From the NCBI GenBank assembly GCA_964242595.1, contig CAXTBC010000038.1, positions 1-40,793 on the forward strand: a stretch of DNA of 40,793 nt. Reading direction: 5' to 3'. Both the position numbers and the translations under genes were made by a program. The notes beneath the pieces were generated by a model, which saw only the letters and a program-made list of their open reading frames with translations, had not been told where the DNA came from and did no database searches. The DNA comes from BOG-908 sp964242595 (GTDB taxonomy: Bacteria > Pseudomonadota > Alphaproteobacteria > Acetobacterales > Acetobacteraceae). Position 1 is the stretch's first letter; each line of letters begins with the position of its first letter. Below, piece after piece: positions 40,772 to 40,793 of this stretch.

Positions 40772-40793
40772 TAGGAAGGAAGAGTTCTTTTTT
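40772..40793. repeat. Start of an R element, cut by the window edge
   Basis: GGAAGGAAGAGTTCTTTTTT matches the outer arm of R elements and begins 14 bp upstream of the alpha-E start codon. Confidence 0.55.

Overview
The window looks like a chromosomal segment from a GC-rich alphaproteobacterium, most likely of the Acetobacteraceae. This rests on several alphaproteobacterial marker families (FliX, UPF0262, TIGR02302, DUF983, a DksA without a full zinc finger), a PQQ-type sorbosone dehydrogenase paired with a DUF2231 membrane protein, and a dense population of short intergenic repeats. It is inference from gene content. I saw no rRNA, tRNA, CRISPR array, complete insertion sequence or prophage.

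Layout. 1-4.7 kb: a Tat-exported SDR (minus), then hisI-lpxB and a DUF2231/sorbosone dehydrogenase pair (plus). 4.7-6.8 kb: a frameshifted fragment of an RTX-like protein next to its intact paralogue. 7.1-9.5 kb: a catalase-family haem protein, a small membrane protein and a retropepsin-like protein with an altered catalytic motif. 9.6-15 kb: a Gfo/Idh/MocA oxidoreductase, a MOSC protein, a cold shock protein, a short membrane protein and a GGDEF-EAL protein. 15.4-20.4 kb: lysA coupled to a TIGR02302 gene, and a TauE/SafE transporter. 20.5-24 kb: a GT4-GT9 glycosyltransferase pair and an UPF0718 permease. 24.2-28.8 kb: a VOC protein and a queuosine block, queA-tgt-queF-queG. 28.8-33 kb: an RHH protein, a 58-residue gene, a lytic transglycosylase, then dksA and fliX (minus) facing flgI, a rod-binding gene and a FlgN-like gene (plus). 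33.2-38.5 kb: a very basic histone-H1-like protein, panC, DUF983-UPF0262-mtnA, and a decayed KaiC-like/receiver pseudogene. 38.6-40.8 kb: a PIG-L deacetylase and an alpha-E protein.

The genes are mostly housekeeping: histidine, lysine and pantothenate synthesis, methionine salvage, lipid A and LPS, tRNA queuosine, and the flagellar basal body. What stands out is the space between them. Three kinds of short repeats recur. (1) 'R' elements are AT-rich double hairpins of up to about 150 bp; they sit against the likely TTG starts of lysA, tgt and queG. (2) 'CD' elements are GC-rich composites of about 130 bp that follow stop codons in one fixed orientation. (3) MITE-like elements of 140-150 bp have inverted ends and TNA flanks; one is inserted inside a CD element, and an empty copy of the site is present in the same window. 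Some of these repeats have altered genes: they supply the last residues of the lytic transglycosylase and possibly the start codon of queF. No clear new multi-gene defence or metabolic system was found; the repeats are the best candidate for something under-described.
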